A stretch of 64,000 nt of DNA from Agrobacterium tumefaciens (lineage in GTDB: Bacteria; Pseudomonadota; Alphaproteobacteria; Rhizobiales; Rhizobiaceae), in NCBI GenBank assembly GCA_017744915.1, contig JAGIAH010000014.1:27168-91167 (forward strand). Reading direction: 5' to 3'. The notes under the pieces are model-generated. The model saw nothing but the letters and a program-made list of their open reading frames with translations, searched no databases and had not been told where the DNA came from. The position numbers and the translations under genes are program-made. Below, piece after piece: positions 26,199 through 35,821 of this stretch. Each line of letters starts with the position of its first letter. The first letter of the stretch is position 1.

Positions 26199-26435
26199 AT
26201 GCAAAATGATCAACCATTGGTAGCATATGCGCTGCCGGATGCGGTGGACCGTCTGTTCGTCACATTCGGCGTCTGGAAAACCCTGAAAGCGGTTCTTTTG
26301 GCCGCACTGGTGCCGCGCGCACCTCCGACCGATCCCGCCGATCTGCCGGACCGTCTGCTGGTCGATATCGGCCTTGAGCCTCGGCAATTGAAGCGGCGGC
26401 GAGACTGGTCGGTGCCGTGGGCGCCGCGGTTTTGA
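26199..26435 (+). CDS. DUF1127-like small protein
   Basis: The 78-residue protein ends in DLPDRLLVDIGLEPRQL, close to the L..D.LLRDIGL signature of DUF1127 proteins, which are small, arginine-rich and often RNA-binding regulators in rhizobia. The N-terminal half has an amphipathic hydrophobic stretch (VFGVWKTLKAVLLAALV region). ATG 26199 has only a weak ribosome site. The upstream in-frame extension to 26106 is not needed for the domain. Confidence 0.6.
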   Translation: MQNDQPLVAYALPDAVDRLFVTFGVWKTLKAVLLAALVPRAPPTDPADLPDRLLVDIGLEPRQLKRRRDWSVPWAPRF

Positions 26436-26599
26436 TGATGGCGGCCTCTTCGGCAAAGAAATGTCGAGGAGGTCGTATCTCTACGAGCAGCCGCCCGTTC
26501 CTCCGCCGGATGACAGGGCGGCTTAATCTTCGAAGATTGAGCTTGATACCTCCTGATTTTGGTGGCTTGCTCGACAAATTGGACAAGGGAGACTCAATC

Positions 26600-27238
26600 A
26601 TGCCGCTGGAGAACTGGCTGGCCTTCGTGGCCGCATCTGCCATCATGCTCGCCATTCCGGGACCGACGATCCTGCTGGTGATTTCTTATGCGCTGGGCCA
26701 TGGCCGCAAGGCGAGCACGGCAACGGTGACGGGGGTGGCGCTCGGGGATTTTACCGCCATGACGGCTTCCATGCTGGGTCTCGGGGCGCTGTTGGCCACA
26801 TCGGCTGCACTTTTCACCGGCCTGAAATGGATCGGTGCCGCCTATCTTATCTATCTCGGCATCAAGCTCTGGCGTTCACCGGTCAGCGGCGAAGGAGCGG
26901 AAGGGGCGGGGGTAACCGGTCGGGAGCGGCCGCTCAAAATCTTCCTGCATGCCTATATCGTCACGGCACTGAACCCCAAAAGCATCGTGTTCTTCGTGGC
27001 CTTCCTGCCGCAGTTTCTGGTGCCGACATTGCCCTTCTGGCCGCAGGTGCTGATTTTCGAGGTGACGTTCCTGGTGCTTGCCACCGTGAATGCGGCCCTT
27101 TATGGACTTCTGGCAAGTGCCGCCCGCAACACGATCCGCAAACCCAAGGTTCAGCGCATCGTCAATCGCACGGGCGGCGGTCTCCTGATCGGCGCCGGTC
27201 TCATTGCCTTTGGCTGGAAAAGGGCGGTTGCGCCGTGA
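26600..27238 (+). CDS. LysE/RhtB-family amino-acid exporter
   Basis: The 212-residue inner-membrane protein has six hydrophobic segments and the LysE-family N-terminal pattern MLAIPGPTILLVISYALGHGRKAS. A central loop (about 95-115, SGEGAEGAG) joins the two halves. It should export amino acids or homoserine lactone-like compounds. ATG 26600 has AGGGAGA upstream. The next gene, an EamA exporter, starts 37 bases after its stop, so a two-exporter unit is plausible. Confidence 0.88.
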   Translation: MPLENWLAFVAASAIMLAIPGPTILLVISYALGHGRKASTATVTGVALGDFTAMTASMLGLGALLATSAALFTGLKWIGAAYLIYLGIKLWRSPVSGEGAEGAGVTGRERPLKIFLHAYIVTALNPKSIVFFVAFLPQFLVPTLPFWPQVLIFEVTFLVLATVNAALYGLLASAARNTIRKPKVQRIVNRTGGGLLIGAGLIAFGWKRAVAP

Positions 27239-27275
27239 GGCACCTCTCGATCTCCTGAAATTCGGACATAACAAA

Positions 27276-28169
27276 ATGGCATTGCCGCATATTCTCCTTG
27301 CCCTGATCACCGTGTTTTTGTGGGGCTTCAACTTCGTCGTCATCAAGGTCGGCGTCGCGGATATGCCACCCCTGTTTCTGACGGGGGTGCGTTATCTTTT
27401 TGCGGCGGTGCCTCTCGTCTTCTTCCTGCCGAAACCCAATGTGCCGTGGCGGCATATGATCGTTTACGGCATGGCGATGGGCTTCGTGCAGTTCGGCCTG
27501 CTTTATCCCGCCATCAAGCTCGGGCTGCCGGCCGGGCTTGCCTCGCTGGTCATGCAGTCGCAGGCTTTCTTCACGCTCGCCCTTGCCGTGGTGTTTCTCG
27601 GCGAACGGCCGTTGCCTTCGCAGATCCTCGGCGCACTCATCGCTTTTGGCGGGCTCGCCGTCATCGGCGTGGAGCGCATGACGGCGGCAGCGCTGGTGCC
27701 GCTTCTGATGGGCGTCGGTTCCGCGATTGCCTGGGCCTGCGGTAACATCGTCAATCGCCGCATCGGCCAGGTAAACGCGGTCTCTTTCGTTGCCTGGACA
27801 AGCCTTGTGCCCGTTCTGCCGTTGATCCTGCTCTCGCTTGTGGTGGAAGGGCCGCAGGCGATTGCCGAAGGTGTGGCGAATGCCACGCCGACCATGGCTT
27901 TCGTGGTGATCTACATGGCCTATGGCGCAACCGTCGTCGGTGCCGGCATCTGGAGTTATCTGCTTCTGCGTTATCCCGCCGGAACGGTAGCGCCGTTTTC
28001 ACTGCTGGTGCCGATTGTCGGGTTCATCAGCGCCTATCTGGCTTTTGCCGAACATATCACCGTCTTCGAGATCGTTGGTGCGACGCTGGTCATTCTCGGG
28101 CTGGCGCTCAACGTCTTCGGCCGGCGCAGCGGCATTTCACGCTTCCGGCTAGGGTCGGCACAGGGTTGA
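27276..28169 (+). CDS. EamA/DMT-family transporter
   Basis: The 297-residue protein has ten hydrophobic segments in two EamA repeats (about 3-140 and 150-290), with NFVVIKVG at the start and VAPFSLLVPIVGFISAYLAFAEH in the second half. It resembles YdcZ/EamA metabolite exporters for cysteine derivatives or other amino acids. ATG 27276 begins the first membrane segment (MALPHILLALITVFLWG). It follows the LysE-type gene closely. Confidence 0.9.
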   Translation: MALPHILLALITVFLWGFNFVVIKVGVADMPPLFLTGVRYLFAAVPLVFFLPKPNVPWRHMIVYGMAMGFVQFGLLYPAIKLGLPAGLASLVMQSQAFFTLALAVVFLGERPLPSQILGALIAFGGLAVIGVERMTAAALVPLLMGVGSAIAWACGNIVNRRIGQVNAVSFVAWTSLVPVLPLILLSLVVEGPQAIAEGVANATPTMAFVVIYMAYGATVVGAGIWSYLLLRYPAGTVAPFSLLVPIVGFISAYLAFAEHITVFEIVGATLVILGLALNVFGRRSGISRFRLGSAQG

Positions 28170-28264
28170 GGCCGAATTGCCTGTGCATTATCGGCACGGG
28201 GCAGACGCAACCGGCGATTTTTTGGTAAAGAGCATGTTCGTCCGCGCCTAAGAGAATCGGCCGG

Positions 28265-29809
28265 ATGACATGCAGCACGAGGAACGGAACATTGCAGGTC
28301 GGTATCGACATGGGAACCCTATCGGGCGGGCAGCAGGCCAAGCTCGATATCGAGGAATTGCTTGCGACGCGTTTGCTGGTGCAGGGCAATTCCGGTTCCG
28401 GCAAGTCGCATCTGCTGCGCCGGCTGCTGGAACAATCGGCGCAATGGGTGCAGCAGGTCATCATCGATCCCGAGGGTGATTTCGTCACGCTGTCCGACAA
28501 GTTCGGCCATGTGGTGGTGGATGGCGAGCGCACGGAAGCCGAGCTTGCCGGCATTGCCAACCGCATTCGCCAGCACCGCGTTTCCTGCGTGCTGACGCTG
28601 GAAGGGTTGGATATCGAGCAGCAGATGCGGGCCGCAGCCGCTTTCCTGAACGGCATGTTCGATGCCGATCGCGAATATTGGTATCCGGTGCTCGTCGTGG
28701 TGGATGAGGCGCAGATGTTTGCGCCCTCCGTCGGCGGCGAGGTGACGGAAGATGCGCGCAAGGCGTCGCTTGGCGCCATGACCAACCTGATGTGTCGTGG
28801 GCGTAAACGTGGACTTGCGGGCGTCATCGCCACGCAGCGCCTGGCCAAGCTTGCCAAGAACGTGGCGGCGGAAGCCTCGAACTTCCTGATGGGCCGGACC
28901 TTCCTCGATATCGACATGGCGCGCGCTGCTGACCTACTCGGCATGGACCGCCGGCAGGCGGAAATGTTCCGCGATCTGCAGCGCGGCAATTTCGTGGCGC
29001 TCGGCCCGGCGCTCTCGCGCCGTCCGCTTCCCATCGTCATCGGGGCGGTGGAAACCTCGGCGCGCTCGTCCTCGCCGAAGCTGATGCCGCTGCCGGATGC
29101 GCCTCAGGATGTGGAAGACCTGATCTTCACGCCGGACCCGGAAGAATTCACGCGGCCCGCCGTGCGTCGCACGCCGCCAGCACCGCGTCCGACCACGGAT
29201 ATTCTGGCAGAGCTCTCCCGTTCTACCCCTGCCGCCGTCGGTCCTTCACCCGAGCAATCGCCGCGTGCAGGTCAGCCGGAGATGACGCCGGAGGAGCGCG
29301 AGGAGAAGATCGGTGCGGTTCTGGTCGAAATCCTCGATGATCCGCAATCGGCCTATCGCACCGATGCCGTGCTCTATCAGGATTTTCTGGTGCGTGCCCG
29401 CATGCGCCGTATTCCCGGCACGCCGATGTCGCTTCCCGAATTCCGTCGGCAGGTGGCGATTGCCCGCTCCGGCGTGGATGCCACGATGGCCGCCAGCGAG
29501 GGCTGGCAGAAGGCGCTGGAACTCTCGACCTCGGTTTCCGATGATCTGCAGGGCGTTTTCCTGCTGCTGGTCAAGGCCGCACTCGGTGAGGAGCCTTGCC
29601 CGTCAGATGCCCGCATTGCCCGGGCCTATGGCACTCATTCCGCCCGCCGCGCCCGCCGGCTGCTCGGTTATTTCGAGGAGAAGGAGCTTGTGGTGGTGCA
29701 TGCCGATTTCTCGGGCAAGCGCATCGTGGCGTTCCCCGATCTCGACGCAAAAACCGCACCCGGCGATGCGGATGCGGCTGAAGATGATGCCAGACTGGCG
29801 GCGGAGTGA
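28265..29809 (+). CDS. HerA-like P-loop ATPase (DUF87-type ATP-binding protein)
   Basis: The 514-residue protein is a HerA/FtsK-like ATPase: Walker A QGNSGSGKSHLLRR at about 40-53, the FDPEGDF-like IIDPEGDFVTL, Walker B PVLVVVDEAQMFAP, and an arginine-finger region GRKRGLAGVIATQR. Residues about 280-345 are a proline-rich linker, followed by a C-terminal domain with a winged-helix-like ARAYGTHSARRARRLLGYFEEKEL. Relatives act as DNA translocases or with nucleases; the client here is unknown. ATG 28265 is used; a TTG at 28292-28293 with a better ribosome site is an alternative. Confidence 0.85.
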   Translation: MTCSTRNGTLQVGIDMGTLSGGQQAKLDIEELLATRLLVQGNSGSGKSHLLRRLLEQSAQWVQQVIIDPEGDFVTLSDKFGHVVVDGERTEAELAGIANRIRQHRVSCVLTLEGLDIEQQMRAAAAFLNGMFDADREYWYPVLVVVDEAQMFAPSVGGEVTEDARKASLGAMTNLMCRGRKRGLAGVIATQRLAKLAKNVAAEASNFLMGRTFLDIDMARAADLLGMDRRQAEMFRDLQRGNFVALGPALSRRPLPIVIGAVETSARSSSPKLMPLPDAPQDVEDLIFTPDPEEFTRPAVRRTPPAPRPTTDILAELSRSTPAAVGPSPEQSPRAGQPEMTPEEREEKIGAVLVEILDDPQSAYRTDAVLYQDFLVRARMRRIPGTPMSLPEFRRQVAIARSGVDATMAASEGWQKALELSTSVSDDLQGVFLLLVKAALGEEPCPSDARIARAYGTHSARRARRLLGYFEEKELVVVHADFSGKRIVAFPDLDAKTAPGDADAAEDDARLAAE

Positions 29810-29842
29810 GGTCTGGCAGGCTGCTTGCTAGACATACCCTCG

Positions 29843-29954
29843 GTCAGCCGGACTTGATCCGGCATCCAGCCACGGCGCGTCTGCGCCGTGAGAAGAGTCT
29901 GTTGCGATCAAGGACTTGATCGCGCTGGACCCCAGATCAAGTCCGGGGTGACGG
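29843..29954. repeat. Intergenic mosaic repeat, CCGGACTTGATCCGG family, copy 1
   Basis: The element begins with GCCGGACTTGATCCGGCATCC, has an inner GGCGCGTCTGCGCC hairpin, and ends with CCCCAGATCAAGTCCGGGGTGACGG. Its outer ends are inverted relative to each other. A close second copy is at 35822-35934. It belongs to the RIME-like class of rhizobial intergenic elements. Confidence 0.82.
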
Positions 29955-30046
29955 CGCGTGTATTACGTAGCGTTGGCAAACTCACCCATAAGCGGAAACT
30001 CTGAGAGAGGTGAAGGCGGCACAATCGCCGCCTCCGTTGCTCATCA

Positions 30047-31030
30047 TTACTCGACGGCCTTCACTTCCTTACGCGTCGCAATCAGCGAACCGATGATGCC
30101 GGTTGCGAGGATGGTGACGGTGACGCCGAGCGAGACGACCGGCGGGATCTTGGCGATGCCCAGCATATCGGCGACGAAAATCTTAGAGCCCACGAAGACC
30201 AGAACCGCAGCCAGCGCGTATTTGAGGTAAGCGAAGCGGTGGATCAGGGCGGCAAGTGCGAAGTAGAGCGCGCGCAGGCCGAGGATCGCGAAGATGTTCG
30301 AGGTATAGACGATGAACGGATCGGTGGTGATCGCGAAGATCGCCGGGATCGAATCGACCGCGAAGATCAGGTCGGCGATTTCGACCATGATGAGCGCCAG
30401 GAAGAGCGGCGTCACGAAGGTCTTCAGCTTGCCGGTGGCCTCATCCGTTTCCTTGATGAAGAATTTCTCGCCATGCAGACGATCTGTCACCGGCAAGTGA
30501 CTGCGCAGGAATTTCAGGATGCGGTTATTACCGATATCCGACTCATCATGGTCGGACGAGAACAGCATCTTGAGGCCGGTGAAAACGAGGAAGGCCGCGA
30601 AGAGATAAAGCACCCAGTGGAAGTTTTCGACGATGGCAGCGCCGCCGGCGATCATGATGCCGCGCAGGACGATGACGCCGAGGATACCCCAGAGCAGCAC
30701 GCGATGCTGATATTGGCGGGGAATGGCGAAATAGGAGAAGATCATGGCGATGATGAAGATATTGTCCATCGCCAGGCTTTTTTCGACCACGAAGCCGGTG
30801 ACGTATTCCATCGCCGACTGCTGGCCGGACTGGTACCAAATCCAGCCGCCGAAGGCTAAACCGATGGCGATGTAGAAGCCCGACATCAGCAGGCTTTCGC
30901 GAATGCCGATTTCCTTGGAATTCTTGTGCAACACGCCGAGATCGAGCGCCAGAAGGCCAAGGACGAGAGAAATGAAGACCGCCCACATCCAGGTGGGGGT
31001 ACCGAGAAAATCGTTGAGGAGGAAGTCCAT
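30047..31030 (-). CDS. TerC-family integral membrane protein
   Basis: The 327-residue protein has seven to nine hydrophobic segments and TerC landmarks: LLALDLGVLHKNSKEI, FVVEKSLAMDNIFIIAMIF (with acidic residues within the membrane), and FADSIPAIFAIT-like IFAVDSIPAIFAITTDPFIVYTSN near the second half. TerC/Alx proteins move manganese or calcium ions and help metalate exported enzymes. I looked for a manganese riboswitch in its leader and saw none that I could support. Divergent from rpsD. Confidence 0.92.
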   Translation of the reverse strand: MDFLLNDFLGTPTWMWAVFISLVLGLLALDLGVLHKNSKEIGIRESLLMSGFYIAIGLAFGGWIWYQSGQQSAMEYVTGFVVEKSLAMDNIFIIAMIFSYFAIPRQYQHRVLLWGILGVIVLRGIMIAGGAAIVENFHWVLYLFAAFLVFTGLKMLFSSDHDESDIGNNRILKFLRSHLPVTDRLHGEKFFIKETDEATGKLKTFVTPLFLALIMVEIADLIFAVDSIPAIFAITTDPFIVYTSNIFAILGLRALYFALAALIHRFAYLKYALAAVLVFVGSKIFVADMLGIAKIPPVVSLGVTVTILATGIIGSLIATRKEVKAVE

Positions 31031-31234
31031 CAGTCAACCTTTAGCCGGACGAGGTTGGCTTTGCGGATGGGGAACGTGTGTCAAGAATATACGTGGGCCC
31101 CAACCTTAAGAAACTCGACATCGCGTATTGTCCGGTAATACGCCAGAGGGGCCCGAGTTCTGATCACGATCGAAAGATGGGAGGGCCTGCAGGCTTTTCA
31201 AGGGGCGGCCCGCGAAAAAAGCGGCGGGCGTTGT

Positions 31235-31263
31235 TTGACAAATTTGTAAAACGTGTTTAGAAG
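31235..31263 (+). promoter_or_regulatory. Predicted sigma-70 promoter of rpsD
   Basis: A TTGACA box at 31235-31240 and a weak -10 (TAGAAG at 31258-31263, spacing 17) precede rpsD. The start of transcription would be near 31270, leaving a leader of about 210 bases. Confidence 0.6.
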
Positions 31264-31382
31264 CCGCCCCAACGCCGGGCAGTGATGTCCGGTGTGTTTT
31301 GTTGACTGCCTTGCAGTTTAAAGGCTGACGTTCGGCGGTCAATATCACCGACATGTCCCGTGGTTTCTCCATTTGCATGTGA

Positions 31383-31456
31383 GAAGCCTGTCAGAGGCCC
31401 TGAAACGGGCTTCAGAGGAGGGCGTGTTTCCTTGAACCGGTTTGGTAACAAACCGG
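31383..31456 (+). promoter_or_regulatory. Structured leader of rpsD
   Basis: Two hairpins lie in the leader. The first (31383-31413) pairs GAAGCC with GGCTTC around an inner TCAG/CTGA stem. The second (31437-31456) is a perfect 8-bp stem CCGGTTTG/CAAACCGG closing a GTAA (GNRA) tetraloop, just upstream of the ribosome site. S4 is a known autoregulator in other bacteria, so a role in feedback is possible but not shown. Confidence 0.5.
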
Positions 31457-31481
31457 CACAACCTTTTGAGAAGGAAATACG

Positions 31482-32099
31482 ATGAGCAAGCGCGAATCGG
31501 CTAAGTACAAAATTGACCGCCGTATGGGCGAAAACATCTGGGGCCGTCCGAAGTCCCCGGTAAACCGCCGCGAATACGGCCCGGGCCAGCACGGCCAGCG
31601 CCGCAAGGGCAAGATGAGCGACTTCGGCACGCAGCTGCGCGCCAAGCAGAAGCTCAAGGGCTACTACGGCGAACTGCGCGAAAAGCAGTTCCGCGCAACC
31701 TTCGACGAAGCAAACCGTCGCAAGGGTGACACCTCTGAAAACCTGATCGGCCTGCTCGAGTCGCGTCTGGACGCCATCGTCTACCGCGCCAAGTTCGTTC
31801 CGACCGTTTTCGCTTCGCGCCAGTTCATCAACCATGGCCACGTCACGGTTAACGGCGTTCGCGTTAACATCGGTTCTTACCGTTGCAAGGCCGGCGACGT
31901 TATCGAAGTTCGTCAGAAGTCCAAGCAGCTGGTTACGGTTCTCGAAGCCGTTCAGCTCGCAGAGCGTGACGTTCCGGACTACATCGAAGTTGACCACAAC
32001 AAGATGGTTGCGACCTACGCTCGCGTTCCGTCGCTCTCCGACGTTCCGTACCCGGTCGTCATGGAACCGCATCTGGTCGTCGAATTCTACTCGCGTTAA
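31482..32099 (+). CDS. rpsD: 30S ribosomal protein S4
   Basis: S4 nucleates 30S assembly by binding 16S rRNA. The 205-residue protein carries the basic N-terminal domain ([26 protein letters not shown]) and the S4 RNA-binding domain at about 95-155 ([32 protein letters not shown]). Codon use is markedly more biased (GTT, CGC, AAG) than in neighbours, as expected for high expression. AAGGA lies upstream of ATG 31482. It is monocistronic, with its own promoter, structured leader and terminator. Confidence 0.99.
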   Translation: MSKRESAKYKIDRRMGENIWGRPKSPVNRREYGPGQHGQRRKGKMSDFGTQLRAKQKLKGYYGELREKQFRATFDEANRRKGDTSENLIGLLESRLDAIVYRAKFVPTVFASRQFINHGHVTVNGVRVNIGSYRCKAGDVIEVRQKSKQLVTVLEAVQLAERDVPDYIEVDHNKMVATYARVPSLSDVPYPVVMEPHLVVEFYSR

Positions 32100-32121
32100 T
32101 CGACGCGTTTCAGTATTCAGG

Positions 32122-32148
32122 AAGCCGCCCTTCGGGGCGGCTTTTTTG
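32122..32148 (+). terminator. Terminator of rpsD
   Basis: A 9-bp stem AAGCCGCCC/GGGCGGCTT (32122-32130 with 32135-32143) closes a TTCG tetraloop and is followed by TTTTT. It starts 23 bases after the stop. Confidence 0.94.
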
Positions 32149-32168
32149 TTTGCTGGGGAAGGCATTGC

Positions 32169-33098
32169 ATGCAGGACATTCAGGCGATCGTCGATTCCAT
32201 CTATGACAGCATGGTGCCCAGGCTCGGCGAGGGTAAGGTCGCGGATTACATTCCCGAACTCGCCAAGGTCGATCCCAACCAGTTCGGCATCGCCATCACC
32301 ACTGTCGATGGAACCACCTATACGGCCGGCAATGCGCTTGTGCCGTTTTCGATCCAGAGCATCTCCAAGGTCTTCATGCTGACGCTGGCACTCGGCAAGG
32401 CGGGGGAAACAGTGTGGAACCGGGTAGGGCGCGAACCTTCAGGTTCTTCCTTTAACTCCATCGTTCAGCTGGAGCACGAGCACGGCATCCCGCGCAATCC
32501 CTTCGTGAACGCCGGCGCGATCGTGGTGACCGATATCGTTCTTTCCGGCCACCAGCCGCGCGAGGCGATCGGCGAGCTTCTGCGCTTCGTGCGTTATCTC
32601 GCGGACGATGATACGATCAGCATCGATGACACGGTGGCGAAATCCGAGCAGGCGACCGGTTTCCGCAATTTCGCGCTTGCCAATTTCATGCGTTCCTTCA
32701 GCAATCTGCATCATCCGGTGGAACACACCCTCGGCGTTTATTTCCATCAGTGCGCGCTTTCCATGACCTGCGCCCAGCTTTCCCGCGCGGGCCTCTTCCT
32801 CGCCAATCGCGGCCGCAATCCGCTGACGGGTCACACCGTCGTCTCCGACCGTCGGGCGCGGCGTATCAATGCGCTGATGCTGACCTGCGGCCATTATGAC
32901 GGATCGGGCGATTTCGCCTATCATGTCGGCCTGCCGGGCAAGAGCGGCGTCGGTGGTGGCATCATGGCGGTGGCGCCGGGCAAGGCGTCGATTGCGGTCT
33001 GGTCGCCGGGTCTCAACAAGGTCGGCAATTCGGCACTCGGGTCACAGGCGCTGGAAATGCTGGCGACGAAAACCGGCTGGTCCGTATTCGGGGCTTGA
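32169..33098 (+). CDS. glsA: Glutaminase
   Basis: Glutaminase hydrolyses L-glutamine to glutamate and ammonia. The 309-residue protein has the serine-dependent beta-lactamase-like fold with the catalytic pair Ser64-xx-Lys67 ([10 protein letters not shown]), [12 protein letters not shown], and the late [19 protein letters not shown] motif. Its length is normal. ATG 32169 is the family start. The ttcA gene follows 64 bases after its stop. Confidence 0.95.
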   Translation: MQDIQAIVDSIYDSMVPRLGEGKVADYIPELAKVDPNQFGIAITTVDGTTYTAGNALVPFSIQSISKVFMLTLALGKAGETVWNRVGREPSGSSFNSIVQLEHEHGIPRNPFVNAGAIVVTDIVLSGHQPREAIGELLRFVRYLADDDTISIDDTVAKSEQATGFRNFALANFMRSFSNLHHPVEHTLGVYFHQCALSMTCAQLSRAGLFLANRGRNPLTGHTVVSDRRARRINALMLTCGHYDGSGDFAYHVGLPGKSGVGGGIMAVAPGKASIAVWSPGLNKVGNSALGSQALEMLATKTGWSVFGA

Positions 33099-33162
33099 TC
33101 TTGCCGGCGTATGGGGGCATTGCCTGCATCGAGAACGGCAGTCGTGCCGGAGCGAGCTGATT

Positions 33163-34083
33163 ATGAACATTCTCACCAAGATCGATGACATGGCTGACCA
33201 GATCGGGGCAGATCAGGATCCGTCCGAAGAAAACGGCAGCTCGCATCCCCTGTTCGACAATGCACCGCGCTCGGTCTCCTTCAACAAGCTGCGCAAGCGG
33301 CTGTTGCGCAATGTGCGTCAGGCCTTTGAAGATTTCGGCATGCTGAAAGGCCAGAAGCGCTGGCTGGTCGGTCTTTCCGGCGGCAAGGACAGCTATGGCC
33401 TGCTGGCGCTGCTGCTTGACCTCAAATGGCGCGGCCTCCTGCCGGTGGAGCTCATCGCCTGCAATCTCGATCAGGGCCAGCCGAATTTTCCCAAACATGT
33501 GCTGCCGGAGTATCTGGCGAAGATCGGCGTTGCCCATCGCATCGAATATCGCGACACCTATTCCGTGGTGAAAGAGAAGGTGCCGTCGGGTGGCACCTAC
33601 TGTTCGCTCTGTTCGCGGCTTCGGCGCGGCAATCTCTACCGCATCGCGCGGGAGGAGGGCTGCGACGCGCTGCTGCTCGGCCATCACCGCGAGGATATTC
33701 TCGAAACCTTCTTCATGAATTTTTTCCATGGCGGCCGGCTGGCCGGCATGCCGGCGAAGCTGATGAATGACGAGGGCGACCTGATGGTCTTGCGCCCGCT
33801 CGCCTATTGCGCCGAGGAAGACATGGCGAAATTCGCGGCGGCGATGGAATTCCCGATCATTCCCTGCGACCTCTGCGGCTCGCAGGACGGGCTTCAGCGC
33901 AACGCCATGAAGGAGATGCTGGCCGATATCGAACGGCGCATGCCGGGCCGCAAGGATGTAATGCTGCGGGCGCTTGCGCATGTGAACCCTTCGCATCTGC
34001 TCGATCCCAGGCTTTTTGATTTTTCGGCGCTTTCTGTCACCGAAGCGTCATCTGAAGAGCGTAGGGAGGCCAGCCCTCCCTGA
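33163..34083 (+). CDS. ttcA: tRNA 2-thiocytidine(32) synthetase
   Basis: TtcA thiolates cytidine 32 of certain tRNAs using a 4Fe-4S cluster and ATP. The 306-residue protein has the PP-loop SGGKDS at 72-77, CSLC at 148-151 and CDLC further on as cluster/cysteine ligands, and [19 protein letters not shown] 33163 gives [10 protein letters not shown]; the N-terminal 35 residues before the conserved core are longer than in E. coli. It is followed by an inositol-monophosphatase pair. Confidence 0.95.
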   Translation: MNILTKIDDMADQIGADQDPSEENGSSHPLFDNAPRSVSFNKLRKRLLRNVRQAFEDFGMLKGQKRWLVGLSGGKDSYGLLALLLDLKWRGLLPVELIACNLDQGQPNFPKHVLPEYLAKIGVAHRIEYRDTYSVVKEKVPSGGTYCSLCSRLRRGNLYRIAREEGCDALLLGHHREDILETFFMNFFHGGRLAGMPAKLMNDEGDLMVLRPLAYCAEEDMAKFAAAMEFPIIPCDLCGSQDGLQRNAMKEMLADIERRMPGRKDVMLRALAHVNPSHLLDPRLFDFSALSVTEASSEERREASPP

Positions 34084-34102
34084 TGAAGAAGTGCCCCGCG
34101 CC

Positions 34103-34930
34103 ATGAGCCTTTCTGACAAAGATATCGAATTCCTCGTTTCCACCGTCGCCGCTGCCGGCCGACAGGAAATCATGCCCCGCTTCAGAAACCTGAGTGCCGG
34201 CGCCATCTCCGAAAAGACCTCCGCCGTCGATCTCGTCACCGAGGCAGACATTCTGGCGGAAAAGGCGATCACCACCGCACTGCTTGAGCGGTTTCCGAAG
34301 GCCCATATCGTCGGCGAAGAGACGTATGAGGCGGACCCATCAGTCATTCCAGCCCTTGCCGATGCGCCGCTTGCCTTCGTGATCGATCCCATCGACGGCA
34401 CTTTCAACTATGCTTCCGGCTTTCCTGCTTTTGGCACATTGCTTGCGGTCACCGTCAAGGGTGAGACGGTGGCGGGCATCATCCACGATCCCGTCATGGG
34501 CGATACCATCGTTGCACTCAAGGGTGAGGGGGCCTATCTCCACCGCAAGAACGGTTCGCAGGCGAAACTCAAGGTCGCCGATCCTGTGCCACTATCCGAC
34601 ATGGTCGGCATTTTTTCCTGGGGCCACAGCCATGAGGATCGCCGCCCGGTGATCGCCGCCAATATGGCCAAGATCAAGATGGCGCTTTCAATCAATTGTT
34701 CGGCACATGAATATTGGCTTGCCTCGGCCGGCAAGCTGCATTTCATCGGCCATGAAAAGCTGATGCCCTGGGATCATCTCGCCGGTGTTCTCGTTCATCA
34801 GGAGGCCGGCGGTTACACGGCCCGTTTCGACAATACGCCTTACCGGCCCGGCCAGACGACGGGCGGCATCCTGTCGGCTCCCGACAAGGAAAGCTGGAAG
34901 ATGCTGCGGCGGGAAATCGTCGCCTTATAA
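34103..34930 (+). CDS. Inositol monophosphatase family protein (tandem copy 1)
   Basis: The 275-residue protein is a Li-sensitive-type sugar phosphatase of the IMPase/FBPase fold: VGEETYE and VIDPIDGTFNYASGFPAFG form the metal site, and MPWDHLAGVLVHQEAGG is the C-terminal metal motif. The substrate could be inositol phosphate, histidinol phosphate or a related sugar phosphate. It starts 20 bases after ttcA and is 30 bases before a clear paralog in the same direction. Confidence 0.9.
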   Translation: MSLSDKDIEFLVSTVAAAGRQEIMPRFRNLSAGAISEKTSAVDLVTEADILAEKAITTALLERFPKAHIVGEETYEADPSVIPALADAPLAFVIDPIDGTFNYASGFPAFGTLLAVTVKGETVAGIIHDPVMGDTIVALKGEGAYLHRKNGSQAKLKVADPVPLSDMVGIFSWGHSHEDRRPVIAANMAKIKMALSINCSAHEYWLASAGKLHFIGHEKLMPWDHLAGVLVHQEAGGYTARFDNTPYRPGQTTGGILSAPDKESWKMLRREIVAL

Positions 34931-34960
34931 AGTTTACGCTCAGAAAGAAGGATATCGCCC

Positions 34961-35785
34961 ATGGCTCTCGAACTCGACATCGCCTCTCTTGCCAATGCGC
35001 TTCAGGAGGCGGCGGCAGTGGAAATCCTGCCGCGGTTCCGCAATCTGGGCGAGGGCGATGTGCGGATGAAGACCGAGGCGATCGACCTCGTGACGGAGGC
35101 CGACGAGGCTGCCGAGCGCCTGATCCGCGCCCGGGTGGAGGACATCATGCCCGAAGCGCTGTTCATCGGCGAAGAGGCGGTGGCGGCGGATGCCTCGCTG
35201 CTTGGCAAGCTTGCCGATGCCGATCTGGCGGTCGTGGTCGATCCTATCGACGGCACCTACAACTTCGCCTCCGGCCTGCCGCTGTTCGGCGTGATGATGA
35301 GCGTTATCTCGAAGGGGGAGACCGTTGCCGGCCTGATCTTCGATCCGATGGGCAATGACTGGGCAATCGCCGAGAAAGGCTCCGGCGCATGGCTTTGCAG
35401 CGCCGATGGCGCGCAGACGCAGATGTCGGTGGTACCGGCGCCGGAACTGTCGCAGATGATCGGCATCGCCAATACCGGTTATTTCGATATTGAGACCCGC
35501 CGCAAGGTGCTGCTCAATCTTGCGGATGTGCGGCTCTTCACCAGCTATCGTTGTGCTGCGCATGAATATCGCCTGTTCTGCGGCGGCCACATGCATTTCC
35601 TGATGTATAACAAGCTGATGCCCTGGGACCATCTGGCCGGCACGCTGATCTCGCAGGAAGCGGGCGCCTATGCCGCGCGCCTCGATGGCTCGCCTTATCT
35701 GCCGAGCCATGTGGATGGTGGGTTGCTGCTGGCGCCTGATCAGCAGACGTGGGAACTGCTGCGCGAGAAGATTTTCACGGTTTGA
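34961..35785 (+). CDS. Inositol monophosphatase family protein (tandem copy 2)
   Basis: The 274-residue protein is a paralog of the preceding gene, with the same order of motifs: GEEAVAAD, VVDPIDGTYNFASGLPLFG and MPWDHLAGTLISQEAGA. The two have diverged a good deal, so the duplication is not recent. AAGGA precedes ATG 34961. Different substrates for the two are likely. It is followed by a mosaic repeat and the convergent MFS gene. Confidence 0.9.
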   Translation: MALELDIASLANALQEAAAVEILPRFRNLGEGDVRMKTEAIDLVTEADEAAERLIRARVEDIMPEALFIGEEAVAADASLLGKLADADLAVVVDPIDGTYNFASGLPLFGVMMSVISKGETVAGLIFDPMGNDWAIAEKGSGAWLCSADGAQTQMSVVPAPELSQMIGIANTGYFDIETRRKVLLNLADVRLFTSYRCAAHEYRLFCGGHMHFLMYNKLMPWDHLAGTLISQEAGAYAARLDGSPYLPSHVDGGLLLAPDQQTWELLREKIFTV

Positions 35786-35821
35786 GGTGGCTGACTGGGC
35801 AGGCCGGCAAGGCTTTCTCCC

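Noticed and set aside
31031..31160. Possible yybP-ykoY (manganese) riboswitch upstream of terC
   Set aside because: I could not find the conserved core or a consistent fold, only a short AACCT/AGGTT stem near the start codon.
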